Source: Homoserinimonas sedimenticola (GTDB taxonomy: Bacteria; Actinomycetota; Actinomycetes; Actinomycetales; Microbacteriaceae). From it: a DNA stretch of 64,000 nucleotides. Numbering within the stretch: position 1 is the first letter of the stretch; the number at the start of each line of letters is the position of its first letter. Below are positions 8,743 to 16,574 of the stretch, piece by piece. Below the pieces are notes generated by a model that worked only from the letters and a program-made list of their open reading frames with translations, was not told the origin of the DNA and searched no databases. The stretch lies in contig NZ_JAPELL010000001.1 in assembly GCF_026094475.1 (NCBI RefSeq), positions 1,140,326-1,204,325 on the forward strand, given 5' to 3'. The translations under genes were made by a program, and so were the position numbers.

Positions 8743-8792
8743 TGTTTTCCGCGCGATGCGGGCGCCGGAATGCCCGCACTGCGCGAAAAACA
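8743..8792. other. Long two-tier palindrome downstream of tRNA-Ser
   Basis: A 50-nt imperfect palindrome: TGTTTT, CGCGC and TGCGGGC pair with GCCCGCA, GCGCG and AAAACA, interrupted only by symmetric 1-nt and 2-nt mismatches, with an 8-nt loop. There is no U-tract after it on either strand, because the T and A runs are themselves paired. It may still end transcripts or be a palindromic repeat element. Confidence 0.6.
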
Positions 8793-8815
8793 GCGCATCG
8801 TCGACGCAGGCTGCG

Positions 8816-8971
8816 CTACTCGCCCTTGCCGCCGTCGTAGACGCCCGGATCCGTGTCCGGCTCCTCGGGTGCACCACCCGAGGTCGTGTCCTCCTCCGCC
8901 TCAGGAGCGTCGACGTCGCGCACGGCGCCCTCCTGCGGTTCCTGGTCCTGGTTGCTCTTCTGATCCGACAT
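8816..8971 (-). CDS. Small acidic protein, function unknown
   Basis: A 51-codon reading frame from ATG (8971) to TAG, too short for usual gene filters. The product is strongly acidic and polar (starts MSDQKSNQDQEPQEG, ends YDGGKGE), with no hydrophobic segment or cysteine, and is probably disordered. GC-rich third positions support coding. No good Shine-Dalgarno is visible. It lies between tRNA-Ser and the glycosyltransferase gene, with a palindrome downstream. I do not recognise a family; conservation in relatives would decide whether it is real. Confidence 0.5.
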   Translation of the reverse strand: MSDQKSNQDQEPQEGAVRDVDAPEAEEDTTSGGAPEEPDTDPGVYDGGKGE

Positions 8972-9030
8972 GCCGCACACGGTACGCCGGGAGGCTGTGA
9001 GGGGGAAGGGGATTTCGATACGGCCCTGAC

Positions 9031-9139
9031 GGGCCTACTCAATCCGCGATGAAGGAACGGGCCTATCAATCCGCGACGAAGAAGCGGGCCTATCAATCCG
9101 CGACGAAGAAGCGGGCCTATCAATCCGCGACGAAGAAGC
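9031..9139. repeat. 27-bp minisatellite next to a REP-like hairpin
   Basis: Three identical 27-bp units (9059-9085, 9086-9112, 9113-9139; GGGCCTATCAATCCGCGACG then AAGAAGC) are preceded by a diverged 28-bp copy at 9031-9058. That first copy overlaps 9011-9046, where TTTCGATACGGCCC-TGAC-GGGCCTACTCAATC resembles the palindromic repeat ending in TTTCGATAC and CTACTCAA that I recall from Microbacteriaceae genomes. The array ends 5 bp from the glycosyltransferase stop codon. Reading it as protein gives AYQSATKKR repeats without a ribosome-binding site, so coding is unlikely. Confidence 0.85.
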
Positions 9140-9144
9140 GGCAC

Positions 9145-10353
9145 TCACTTCGGGAGGAACTGCTCAACCGCATCCGCCGCAGCACCCACACCGCCGGCCG
9201 CGCGCGTCGAGGCGCTCAACTCGGCCAGGCGGGCCCGCACCTCCTCCGAGCCCGCGACCGAATCGACCGCGAGCCGCACGGACTCCGCCGACACCTCCGC
9301 AACAGGGAGGTGCACCCCGACCCCCAACTCGACGAGACGTTGCGCGTTGGCGAACTGGTCGACGGCCTGCGGGATGGCGACCGTCGGCACGCCGAACCAC
9401 AGGGCCTCCGAGCATCCGCCCATTCCCGCGTGCGTGATGAAAGCCGAGGCGGAGGCGAGCACCGCCAGCTGGGGCACCGACTCGTGCACCTCGACGTTGA
9501 CAGGAAGCGGCCCGAGCTCCTCGGGGTCGACACGCTGCCCGATCGCCATGACGACGTGCCACGCATCGCCCAGGTCGGGGTCTGGTTCGCCCCTCTCGCC
9601 GCTCACCCCGAAGGCCTCGATGGCGCTGCGGTAGACGCGCAGCTGCTCCGTGTAGGCGGTGCCGAAGGAGACGAGGAGCACGCGGCGCCCATTCGTGGGC
9701 GGCGACCATGAGGCATCCGCCAGCCGCTCCGGGTCTAGGCACGGGCCGACGAAGCGCACGCGCGAGGGCACGCGCTCCGCGAAGGGCTGCAGGGCCCGCG
9801 GCAGCAGGGCGAGGATGTGGTCGGGCTGCTTGGTCTCCGCGTCCCAATCGAGACCGTTCTCGCGATACCACGCCGTGAACGTGTCGAAATAGGCGCGGCC
9901 CGAAACGGAAGCCTTGAGAGTCGCGTAGAAGTCGGCGTTGTCCTCCTCGAAGGTGTCCCACGCGACGAAAGCCGGAGACAGCTGAACCGCGGGAACCCCA
10001 TAGCGTGCCGCCAAGATCGGCCCTGGATGCCCGCCGATGTCATAGAGCACCAGGTCGGGCCGGTCGTCGTCGAAGCGCTCCGCGAGCAGCGGCAGCACCG
10101 CGATCCCCTCATCGAGGAACACCCGCATCGCCTCCCCCGGATCGGCAGGCCACTCCTCGTCACCCCGCGGCAGGATCGACGGATGCTCGAACACCTCCAC
10201 CCCCGTCGGCCGCACGAGCGACGCCAACTCCTCGCCGACCGCGTAACTCACCCGATGCCCTCTCGCCACCAACTCGCGCATGAGCGCGAGCGAAGGGTAG
10301 ATGTGACTCGGGGCGGTCGAGGCCACCATGAGGATGTGTCTGTGTTCGGGCAA
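9145..10353 (-). CDS. MGT-family (macrolide-type) glycosyltransferase
   Basis: About 402 residues of the GT-B fold, glycosyltransferase family 1. It would transfer a sugar from a nucleotide sugar to a small hydrophobic acceptor. The N-terminal segment HILMVASTAPSHIYPSLAL and the C-terminal donor-binding motif THAGMGGCSEAL followed by PQAVDQFANA identify it. TTG at 10351-10353 is chosen because GGAGGGAGA lies 4 nt before it and the length then matches the family; the open frame extends to 10449 with weak support. It is downstream of TetR and GNAT genes on the same strand, suggesting a small detoxification or resistance unit. Acceptor unknown. Confidence 0.85.
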   Translation of the reverse strand: MPEHRHILMVASTAPSHIYPSLALMRELVARGHRVSYAVGEELASLVRPTGVEVFEHPSILPRGDEEWPADPGEAMRVFLDEGIAVLPLLAERFDDDRPDLVLYDIGGHPGPILAARYGVPAVQLSPAFVAWDTFEEDNADFYATLKASVSGRAYFDTFTAWYRENGLDWDAETKQPDHILALLPRALQPFAERVPSRVRFVGPCLDPERLADASWSPPTNGRRVLLVSFGTAYTEQLRVYRSAIEAFGVSGERGEPDPDLGDAWHVVMAIGQRVDPEELGPLPVNVEVHESVPQLAVLASASAFITHAGMGGCSEALWFGVPTVAIPQAVDQFANAQRLVELGVGVHLPVAEVSAESVRLAVDSVAGSEEVRARLAELSASTRAAGGVGAAADAVEQFLPK

Positions 10354-10445
10354 CGGGTCTCCCTCCACGTGGCGCTGCGTCGCTGCAGCACGGACTCCTA
10401 GTTCACCATGACGCCGCACGCTGGGATAGAGGGCGGCTTCGTGGT

Positions 10446-11072
10446 TCACACCTCGGCGTCGCTGCGAATCCCGAGGAGCGGGTTCTCCCGCGAGCTCCCC
10501 GGCAGCTCCGAGAAGCCAAGGCGACGGTAGAAGGCGAGCGCACCCGTGTTCGCCGGGTCGACCCCGAGGTGAACACCCCGGATGCCACGGGCCGAGAGCT
10601 CGGCGAGAAGCGCGCGCACCAGCATCCGCCCGACCCCGCGGCCCTGAAGGGAGGGCAGCAGGTCGATGTGCAGGTGCGCCGGATGCTCACGCGCCCCCTC
10701 CCGCAGCATGCGCTCGGGGCGGAAGGCGAGCCGGGTGATCGCCTCCTCGAGCGACCCCGCCGTCTCGTCCACGAGATGCTCGGGCGGACGTCGGTGCCGG
10801 CGCTCAAGCCACGGAATCCACTCGGCGCGGTACCAGGCGACAAAAGCATCGGTGTCGGAGGTCGCGACGATATAGCCCGCGGGCGCATCTCCGTCGAGGG
10901 CGACAAAGGCCAACTCGGGCTCGAAGGCGAGGTAGGGCTCCAGGAACACGTCAGCCCAGAGCCGGTCGTCGGAGAAAAGCCCCGTCGCGTCCTCGCCCGC
11001 GCGGGCCGTACGCAGGCACACCTGCCGCAGGGTCTCACGGTCGGCGGGCTCGAACCGCCGAAGCGTTGACAC
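10446..11072 (-). CDS. GNAT-family N-acetyltransferase
   Basis: About 208 residues. The acetyl-CoA binding region LLPSLQGRGVGRMLVRALL and the closing motif LGVDPANTGALAFYRRLGF are typical of GNAT acetyltransferases, which acetylate amines of proteins or small molecules. GTG at 11070-11072 begins one base after the TetR stop codon, so the two genes are probably translationally coupled. A frame extension to 11129 would overlap TetR and is not favoured. Substrate unknown; the neighbouring glycosyltransferase makes xenobiotic modification plausible. Confidence 0.85.
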   Translation of the reverse strand: MSTLRRFEPADRETLRQVCLRTARAGEDATGLFSDDRLWADVFLEPYLAFEPELAFVALDGDAPAGYIVATSDTDAFVAWYRAEWIPWLERRHRRPPEHLVDETAGSLEEAITRLAFRPERMLREGAREHPAHLHIDLLPSLQGRGVGRMLVRALLAELSARGIRGVHLGVDPANTGALAFYRRLGFSELPGSSRENPLLGIRSDAEV

Positions 11073-11073
11073 G

Positions 11074-11649
11074 TCAGCGCGCCACGGGCTGCGCGGAGAC
11101 CGTGTCGACGAGCAGCGCCCACGAGGCATCCGCGCTCTCCAGACGGCCGACGATCTCGAGACTCAGGATGCCGTGCGCCCACGCCCACGCGCTCGCGACC
11201 ACCTCACCCGCCGCCCGCGAGGTGTCGCCCTCCGCGACAGTGCGCCAAAAAATCCTGGCCGCGCTGTGCTCGGCGGCCGGGCCCAGCTGCTCCGTCGGGT
11301 AGGGACGGCTGTTCATCAGCAGGTAGAGCTGCGGATGCTCCAGGCCGAAGGAGCGGAAGCACTGCATGAAGCCGGCCAGCCGGTCCCGGTACGTGGCATC
11401 CGCGGGGGTCTCATCGAGGCACAGCTCGAACTCCCCCGCGAGAAGGTCGAGGCCGTGAGCGATCAGGGCGACCTCGATGTCGGCCTTGCCCGCGAACTGC
11501 TTGTAGAGGGATGGTGGCTTGATGCCGGCGAGCCGCGCCACCTCGCCGACGCTGAGGTGTGCGAAGCCGTCACGCTCCAGCACGGTGAGCGCCACCTGGA
11601 CGAGCTCGTCGCGCCGCGTGACCTTGGGAGCGGGGGTCTCCGTCGTCAT
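11074..11649 (-). CDS. TetR-family transcriptional regulator
   Basis: 191 residues. The N-terminal helix-turn-helix (about 12-58) has LVQVALTVLERDGFAHLSVG and LAGIKPPSLYKQFAGKADI; the C-terminal ligand domain with AWAWAHGILSLEIVGRL resembles the TetR_C_33 type. Such repressors usually control adjacent genes, here the coupled GNAT and glycosyltransferase genes. The start lies 9 nt after the PAP2 gene stop, so all four may be co-transcribed. No operator could be picked out in the short gap. Confidence 0.87.
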   Translation of the reverse strand: MTTETPAPKVTRRDELVQVALTVLERDGFAHLSVGEVARLAGIKPPSLYKQFAGKADIEVALIAHGLDLLAGEFELCLDETPADATYRDRLAGFMQCFRSFGLEHPQLYLLMNSRPYPTEQLGPAAEHSAARIFWRTVAEGDTSRAAGEVVASAWAWAHGILSLEIVGRLESADASWALLVDTVSAQPVAR

Positions 11650-11658
11650 GTGCTCACG

Positions 11659-12336
11659 TTAGCCTGTGTCACCCCTACGGGGGGAGACATCCTGACGGCG
11701 ATGTCGCTCCCGCTCGAGCCGCGCCGCGAACGGCGCCCACACGATCACGGCAACCCCCGCACCGATGAGCGCACCCCCGATCGTGTCCGTGATCCAGTGC
11801 GCGGCCAGGTAGGTGCGACTGAGAAGCATGAGCAGCACGTAGATGACACCCGCGAACCAGACCCACGCACGCGAGACGATGATGCCGAGAGTGACAGCGA
11901 TCGTTGCAGCATTCGCCACATGCCCCGAGGGGAATGACCCCTCATCGGAGATCACGAGGATGTCCTCGGGTCGTGGGCGCCCGAAGACGGTCTTGAGCAC
12001 CTGGACGAGGAGCACGCTCAGCACGATCGCCACGAGATAGTAGAGGGCCGCCCAGAATCGGCGCACGAGACAGAGCACGCCGATCGTCACAAGCGGGACG
12101 ACCCACACGGCCATCACGCCCCCACCGAGCCAGTCGAGCAGGAGCGCGGGCGTGTCGAACCAGATGCCCCTGTCCTCACGGATGTTCTCGAGCCACTCCG
12201 TGTCCGACTCAAGGGCAGCATTGCCCGCCCTCAGCGCGATGAGGCCACCGAGAACGGCAGCGAGTACCACGGCTGAGATGCCGCTGATGAGGGGCCAACG
12301 GTGGGTGACCTTGCGTGCTTCGCGGGAGGTAGGCAT
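11659..12336 (-). CDS. PAP2-superfamily membrane phosphatase
   Basis: 225 residues with about six hydrophobic helices and the three-part acid phosphatase signature: KTVFGRPRP (115-123), SFPSGHVANA (134-143) and SRTYLAAHWITD (173-184). It would hydrolyse a lipid phosphate such as phosphatidate or undecaprenyl pyrophosphate at the membrane. The basic C-terminal tail is likely cytoplasmic. It sits directly upstream of the TetR gene and may share its transcript, though the functions need not be related. Confidence 0.88.
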   Translation of the reverse strand: MPTSREARKVTHRWPLISGISAVVLAAVLGGLIALRAGNAALESDTEWLENIREDRGIWFDTPALLLDWLGGGVMAVWVVPLVTIGVLCLVRRFWAALYYLVAIVLSVLLVQVLKTVFGRPRPEDILVISDEGSFPSGHVANAATIAVTLGIIVSRAWVWFAGVIYVLLMLLSRTYLAAHWITDTIGGALIGAGVAVIVWAPFAARLERERHRRQDVSPRRGDTG

Positions 12337-12393
12337 CCGTTCACGGTAGGTCGAGGCGGATGCCGCGGCATCCAGCCTCTCCTGAGCTTCGGG

Positions 12394-13836
12394 TCAGCGC
12401 GCGCTGCGGGGGCCCGGCGGAATGCTCCGCGAGCGGATCAGCTCGGCATACCAGTGACCCGAGTCCTTGACGGTGCGCTGCAGGGTCTCGTAGTCGACGT
12501 GGACGATGCCGAAGCGCTTCGTGTAGCCGTAGGCCCATTCGAAATTGTCGAGCAACGACCACACCTGATAGCCGCGCAGGTCGACGCCCCGCTGCATCGC
12601 CCGGTGCGCCGCCGTGAAATGCCGCTGCAGGTAGTCGATGCGGCGCTCGTCGTGAACGGCGCCGTCGACGACCTGGTCGTCGAAGGCCGCGCCGTTCTCC
12701 GTGACCATGAGGGGCAGCTCGGGGAACTGCTCATGGAGTGAGACGAGGAGCTCTTCGAGCCCGTCGGGCGCAATGTTCCAGCCCATCGCCGTGTAGGGCC
12801 CCTCCTGCTCGATGAACTCGACCATCTCGCTGCCGGGCCACGGCGTGCCGCCCGCATCCTTGTGGCCATCTGCCGTCTGCCGCGGGCTGCGCCCGTTCCA
12901 CGTGCGCACGGTCGCGGTCGAGTAGTAGTTGACGCCGAGGAAGTCGATGGGCTGGTGGATCTGCTCGAGGTCACCCGGGCGCACGAACTGCCAGTCCGTG
13001 ACATCCGCCGTGTCCTCCAGCAGGTCGGTGGAGTACTCGCCGCGCAGCATGGGGCCCGTGAAGGCCCGGTTCGCGAGCGCGTCGATGCGGCGCATGGCGT
13101 CGTCGGCATTGTCGTCGCCGGGGCGCAGCACGTGGAAGTTGAGGGTCGCCGAGTACTGCGCGTCGGGCTTCGACACGACCGAGCGCAGGGCCTGCAAGCC
13201 CAAGCCATGCGCGAGATTGAGGTGGTGGACGGCGGCGAGCGCATCGCGCCCGCTCGTGCGACCCGGCGCGTGGGCCCCCGAGCCGTAGCCGAGGTAGGCG
13301 GAGCACCACGGCTCGTTGAGAGTCGTCCACGCGTGCACGCGGTCGCCGAGGGCCGCCCCGATCGCCTCCGCATAGTCCGCAAAGCGGAAGGCGGTGTCGC
13401 GCGCGGGCCAGCCCCCCGCGTCCTCAAGCGGCTGCGGCAGGTCCCAGTGGTAGAGGGTCGCGATGGGGCGGATGTCACGCGCGAGCAGTCCGTCCACGAG
13501 GCGCGAGTAGAACTCGACCCCGCGCGGGTTCACGGCTCCGCTGCCGCTCGGCATGATGCGCGGCCAGGCGATCGAGAAGCGGTAGGACTCGAGCCCGAGG
13601 CGCTTCATGAGGTCGAGGTCGGCGTCGAGCCGGTGGTAGTGGTCGTCGGCGACATCGCCCGTGTCTCCATTGACGGTGCGGCCGGGTGTGTGACTGAAGG
13701 TGTCCCAGATGGAGGGCCCTCGGCCGTCCTCGTCGTAGGCTCCCTCGATCTGGTAGGAGGCGGTGGCGGAGCCGAAGAGGAACCCCTCGGGGAAGTCGAG
13801 GCCGTGGTCGCGGTAGTCAGGCGTTCCGGAGATCAT
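12394..13836 (-). CDS. Family 1 glycoside hydrolase, beta-glucosidase
   Basis: 480 residues, usual GH1 length, no signal peptide, so cytoplasmic hydrolysis of imported cellobiose-like beta-glucosides is expected. The acid/base is Glu175 in TLNEPW and the nucleophile Glu381 in VTENG. The N-terminal [15 protein letters not shown] is the GH1 signature. A CebR-type operator lies 33-46 bp before the ATG, implying control by a cellobiose-responsive LacI repressor. It is monocistronic as far as visible; no importer gene is directly linked to it. The Shine-Dalgarno is weak. Confidence 0.94.
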   Translation of the reverse strand: MISGTPDYRDHGLDFPEGFLFGSATASYQIEGAYDEDGRGPSIWDTFSHTPGRTVNGDTGDVADDHYHRLDADLDLMKRLGLESYRFSIAWPRIMPSGSGAVNPRGVEFYSRLVDGLLARDIRPIATLYHWDLPQPLEDAGGWPARDTAFRFADYAEAIGAALGDRVHAWTTLNEPWCSAYLGYGSGAHAPGRTSGRDALAAVHHLNLAHGLGLQALRSVVSKPDAQYSATLNFHVLRPGDDNADDAMRRIDALANRAFTGPMLRGEYSTDLLEDTADVTDWQFVRPGDLEQIHQPIDFLGVNYYSTATVRTWNGRSPRQTADGHKDAGGTPWPGSEMVEFIEQEGPYTAMGWNIAPDGLEELLVSLHEQFPELPLMVTENGAAFDDQVVDGAVHDERRIDYLQRHFTAAHRAMQRGVDLRGYQVWSLLDNFEWAYGYTKRFGIVHVDYETLQRTVKDSGHWYAELIRSRSIPPGPRSAR

Positions 13837-13857
13837 GCGTGGGACTCTACCCCACGC

Positions 13858-15048
13858 TCACGACGTCGTGGGAGCGCTCCCAGAATGACCTGCTGGATCG
13901 CGAAGCAGCGGCGCAAAGGCCAGCTCGGCAGCCCCGATAAGCAGCGTGTCCTGGGCGAGGGCGGCGCGACGGATGCGCACACCCTCCCAGGCGGCCGGCA
14001 CCGTCGACCGTTGCACGAGAAGTTCGAGGCCCTCCGGGTCGCGCGCGTGCACGCTCGCCAGGAACCCGCCGAGCACGACGAGCTCAGGGTTCAGCACATT
14101 GATCGCGTTGCTCAGCGCCACCGCGAGGATGCGCTGCTGGCGTTCCAGCTCGACGAGCACCTTCGGCTCGCGCGACGCAAGGAGCGCCTCCTCGAACTCG
14201 AGCTCATCGGCCGCATGAAGGCCGAGCACCTCAAGCAGACGAGCGCGGCTGACCTCATCCTCGAGGGTGCCGTGCTCGGTCGCGCGGTCTGCAGCATCCG
14301 CAAGCCCGGGCCGGTTCTGGCCGAACTCACCCGCGTAGCCCGCGACCCCGCCGAGCGGGATGCCCCGCACGATGACTCCCCCGCCGATGCCGCTCGCACC
14401 GCCGTTGAGGTAGACGAGGTCAGCAACACCCCTGCCCACGCCGAAGATGCGCTCTGCGCCCGCCGCGAGACTCGCATCGTTGTCGGCGGACGCCGGCAGG
14501 CCCACGGCGTCCTCGACAAGCCGGGTGATGGGAGTCTCGCGCCAGCCGAGGTGCGGCGCCCACCGCACGACGCCGTCCGCCGCGCGCACGAGGCCGGGAA
14601 CCGCGAGGCCCACCCCCAGGATGCGGCGCTCGTCGCCGATCTCGGTGCGGAGAGCATCCGTCAGTTCCGCGATGACCGCGACGGCCTCCTCGGGCGACAC
14701 CGCGTGGTCGACCTCCCGGCGCACGCGGTGCTCGACGCGGGCGTTCAGGCCGACGACGCCCACCGTGATGGCGTCAAGCTCGGGGTTTACGGCGATGACG
14801 GCAGGGCCGGGGTCAGGAACGACACGGGGCGAGGGCCTGCCGACCCGCTTGCTTGCTGTCGGAGCGGTCTCATTGACGAGCCCGAGAGCCGCGAGCTCGG
14901 CGACGAGCGCCGCGATGGTGGAGCGGTTGAGCCCTGTGCTGGCCGTGAGTTCGGCGCGGGACTGCGCTCGCCCCTGGTGGACGAGCTCGAGCACCGTCGA
15001 AAGGTTCCGACGCCGCACGCTCTCGAGTTTGTCTCCGCGCATCGCCAC
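13858..15048 (-). CDS. ROK-family transcriptional regulator (NagC/XylR type)
   Basis: About 396 residues. An N-terminal winged helix-turn-helix (SRAELTASTGLNRSTIAALV) is fused to a ROK sugar-kinase-like domain with VYLNGGASGIGGGVIVRG and GYAGEFG. The cysteine cluster that binds zinc in most ROK proteins is absent; the equivalent stretch ends TEHGTLEDEVS without cysteine. GTG at 15048 follows AAGGTGG at good spacing; an ATG at 15042 is an alternative. It is divergent from the xyloside importer operon and probably regulates it, sensing a sugar. Its 3' end contains the operator for the GH1 gene. Confidence 0.88.
   Translation of the reverse strand: MAMRGDKLESVRRRNLSTVLELVHQGRAQSRAELTASTGLNRSTIAALVAELAALGLVNETAPTASKRVGRPSPRVVPDPGPAVIAVNPELDAITVGVVGLNARVEHRVRREVDHAVSPEEAVAVIAELTDALRTEIGDERRILGVGLAVPGLVRAADGVVRWAPHLGWRETPITRLVEDAVGLPASADNDASLAAGAERIFGVGRGVADLVYLNGGASGIGGGVIVRGIPLGGVAGYAGEFGQNRPGLADAADRATEHGTLEDEVSRARLLEVLGLHAADELEFEEALLASREPKVLVELERQQRILAVALSNAINVLNPELVVLGGFLASVHARDPEGLELLVQRSTVPAAWEGVRIRRAALAQDTLLIGAAELAFAPLLRDPAGHSGSAPTTS
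13869..13882. promoter_or_regulatory. CebR/CelR-type operator upstream of the GH1 gene
   Basis: TGGGAGCGCTCCCA is a perfect 14-bp palindrome identical to the known operator of CebR in Streptomyces and CelR in Thermobifida. It lies inside the last codons of the ROK gene and 33 bp before the beta-glucosidase start codon. Derepression by cellobiose is therefore expected. No other copy was noticed in this window. Confidence 0.85.
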
Positions 15049-15143
15049 GTGCCCCACCTTATCCGGCGCCCCGCAGGGAAACAGATATTTGTTGTGCTTG
15101 ACCCCAAATGCGGCAGACCGTAGTATTCGGGCATCCCAATCAC

Positions 15144-15170
15144 TTTCGACAGCGGTGTCGAAACTTTCGA
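15144..15170. promoter_or_regulatory. Overlapping CGAA/TTCG operators upstream of the xyloside importer operon
   Basis: TTTCGACA-GCGG-TGTCGAAA (15144-15163) is a perfect 8-bp inverted repeat, and its right arm is shared with TCGAAACTTTCGA (15158-15170). The latter contains CGAAACTTTCG, the palindrome type known from actinomycete xylanase and bxl promoters. A closely related site lies between the LacI gene at 20801 and xylA. Both positions fit repression of the bxl-like operon and xylA by that LacI protein. Confidence 0.7.
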
Positions 15171-15180
15171 GAGGTGTTCG

Positions 15181-16467
15181 ATGATGAACAGATCCCGCTA
15201 CACACGGGCCGCCGCGCTCGGCGCAACCGCAACCCTTGCGCTCGGACTCGCCGCATGCAGCTCGGGCGGCGACGATGGCGACGGCGTCACCATCACCTGG
15301 TGGCACAACGCGACCTCCGACCCCCTCCAGGGCCTCTGGGCCGATGTCGCGGCCGAATTCGAAGCAGACCACCCCGGGGTCACGGTCGAGGTCACCGGCT
15401 ACCAGAACGAGGATCTGCAGCGGACCCTCATTCCCAACGCTCTCCAGTCCGGCGACGCGCCCGACCTCTTCATGGTCTGGCCCGGCGGCGAGGTGCGCTC
15501 GCAGGCCGAAGCCGGCCACCTGATGGACCTGACGGATGTCGCAGCCGACACGATCGACGAGATCGGCAACGCCGTCATGCCCTGGCAGGTCGACGGTGCG
15601 CAATACGCCATCCCCTACGCCTTCGGCGCGACCGGCATCTGGTACAACAAGCAACTCTTCGAACAGGCGGGAATCGAGGAGACGCCAGAGACCCTCTCCG
15701 AGCTGGAGGATGCCGTCGCGGACCTCAAGGAGATCGGCGTCGCCCCCATCGCCGTCGGGGCGGGGGACCTCTGGCCCGCCGGCCATTGGTGGTACCAGTT
15801 CGCCATCAGCTCCTGCTCCACCGAGACCCTCCAGACCGCCATCCCCGAACTCGACTTCAGCGACCCCTGCTGGGTGGAGGCGGGAGAGCGCCTCGAGGAC
15901 TTCCTCGCGATCGAGCCCTTCAACGAGGGATTCCTTGCGACCCCCGCACAGACCGGCGCCGACAGCTCCAACGGCCTCATCGCGAACGGCAATGCAGCCA
16001 TGGAGTTCATGGGCCCCTGGAACGCCGGCACGATCGGCTCCCTGACGACCGACGGCGAGGTGCCCGAGTGGCTCGGCTGGTTCCCGTTCCCCAGTATTGA
16101 AGGCGCCGAGGGCGACCCCGGCATCATCATGGGCGGCGGCGACGGCTTCGGCATCTCCGCTGACGCGCCCGAGGAGACCGTCGAGTTGCTGCAGTACATC
16201 ATGAGTGAAGACGTGCAGCGACGATTCGCCGAGACGGGAGCCGGCATCCCCACCCACCCCGGAGCCGCGGATGCTGTGGCCGACGAGAACCTCGCCGCGA
16301 GCGCGCAGGCACTCGCCGAAGCGAGCTACGTGCAGCTCTGGCTCGACAGTGCCCTCGGCCCGGCCTTCGGCGGTCCGCTCAACCAGTCCATCGTGAACAT
16401 CTTCGCGGGCTCGGGCACGCCCGAAGACGTCGTCGCGACGCTGGAACAGACCGCCGACGCCCAGTAA
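15181..16467 (+). CDS. ABC importer solute-binding lipoprotein (CUT1, xylo-oligosaccharide type)
   Basis: 428 residues. Signal peptide with lipobox LAAC, then a family 1 extracellular binding protein fold (TITWWHNATSDPLQGLW near the mature N-terminus). Two tandem ATGs (15181, 15184) follow GAGAGGTG. It is first in an operon with two permeases and a GH3 hydrolase, the same order as the Streptomyces bxlE-bxlF-bxlG-bxlA operon for xylobiose. Xylobiose or related beta-xylosides are thus the likely ligands; this is inference from context and from the operator upstream. A strong hairpin follows the gene. Confidence 0.87.
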   Translation: MMNRSRYTRAAALGATATLALGLAACSSGGDDGDGVTITWWHNATSDPLQGLWADVAAEFEADHPGVTVEVTGYQNEDLQRTLIPNALQSGDAPDLFMVWPGGEVRSQAEAGHLMDLTDVAADTIDEIGNAVMPWQVDGAQYAIPYAFGATGIWYNKQLFEQAGIEETPETLSELEDAVADLKEIGVAPIAVGAGDLWPAGHWWYQFAISSCSTETLQTAIPELDFSDPCWVEAGERLEDFLAIEPFNEGFLATPAQTGADSSNGLIANGNAAMEFMGPWNAGTIGSLTTDGEVPEWLGWFPFPSIEGAEGDPGIIMGGGDGFGISADAPEETVELLQYIMSEDVQRRFAETGAGIPTHPGAADAVADENLAASAQALAEASYVQLWLDSALGPAFGGPLNQSIVNIFAGSGTPEDVVATLEQTADAQ

Positions 16468-16525
16468 GCGCAGGTCTTACTAGACACAGGCGCCCGACCA
16501 CGGGCATCCGATCGCTTCACACCCA

Positions 16526-16557
16526 TCGGCGGGGCCTGCCCCCGCAGGCCCCGCCGA
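16526..16557 (+). terminator. Hairpin between binding-protein and permease genes
   Basis: A perfect 14-bp stem (TCGGCGGGGCCTGC with its complement) and a 4-nt CCCC loop, without a U-tract, 18 bp before the permease start. It probably protects the binding-protein mRNA or reduces read-through. Confidence 0.65.
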
Positions 16558-16574
16558 CCCCTCGGAGTTGAGAG

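Noticed and set aside
8399-9052. Plus-strand protein gene of 217 codons
   Set aside because: It runs through the tRNA-Ser gene and the palindrome and has no recognisable domain.
9049-9200. Repetitive peptide gene reading AYQSATKKR units
   Set aside because: No ribosome-binding site, the frame runs antisense into the glycosyltransferase gene, and the repeat is better explained as a minisatellite.
15108-16257. Long minus-strand frame making a 799-residue ROK fusion protein
   Set aside because: The part beyond 15048 is antisense to the well-supported binding-protein gene, and a good start with ribosome-binding site exists at 15048.
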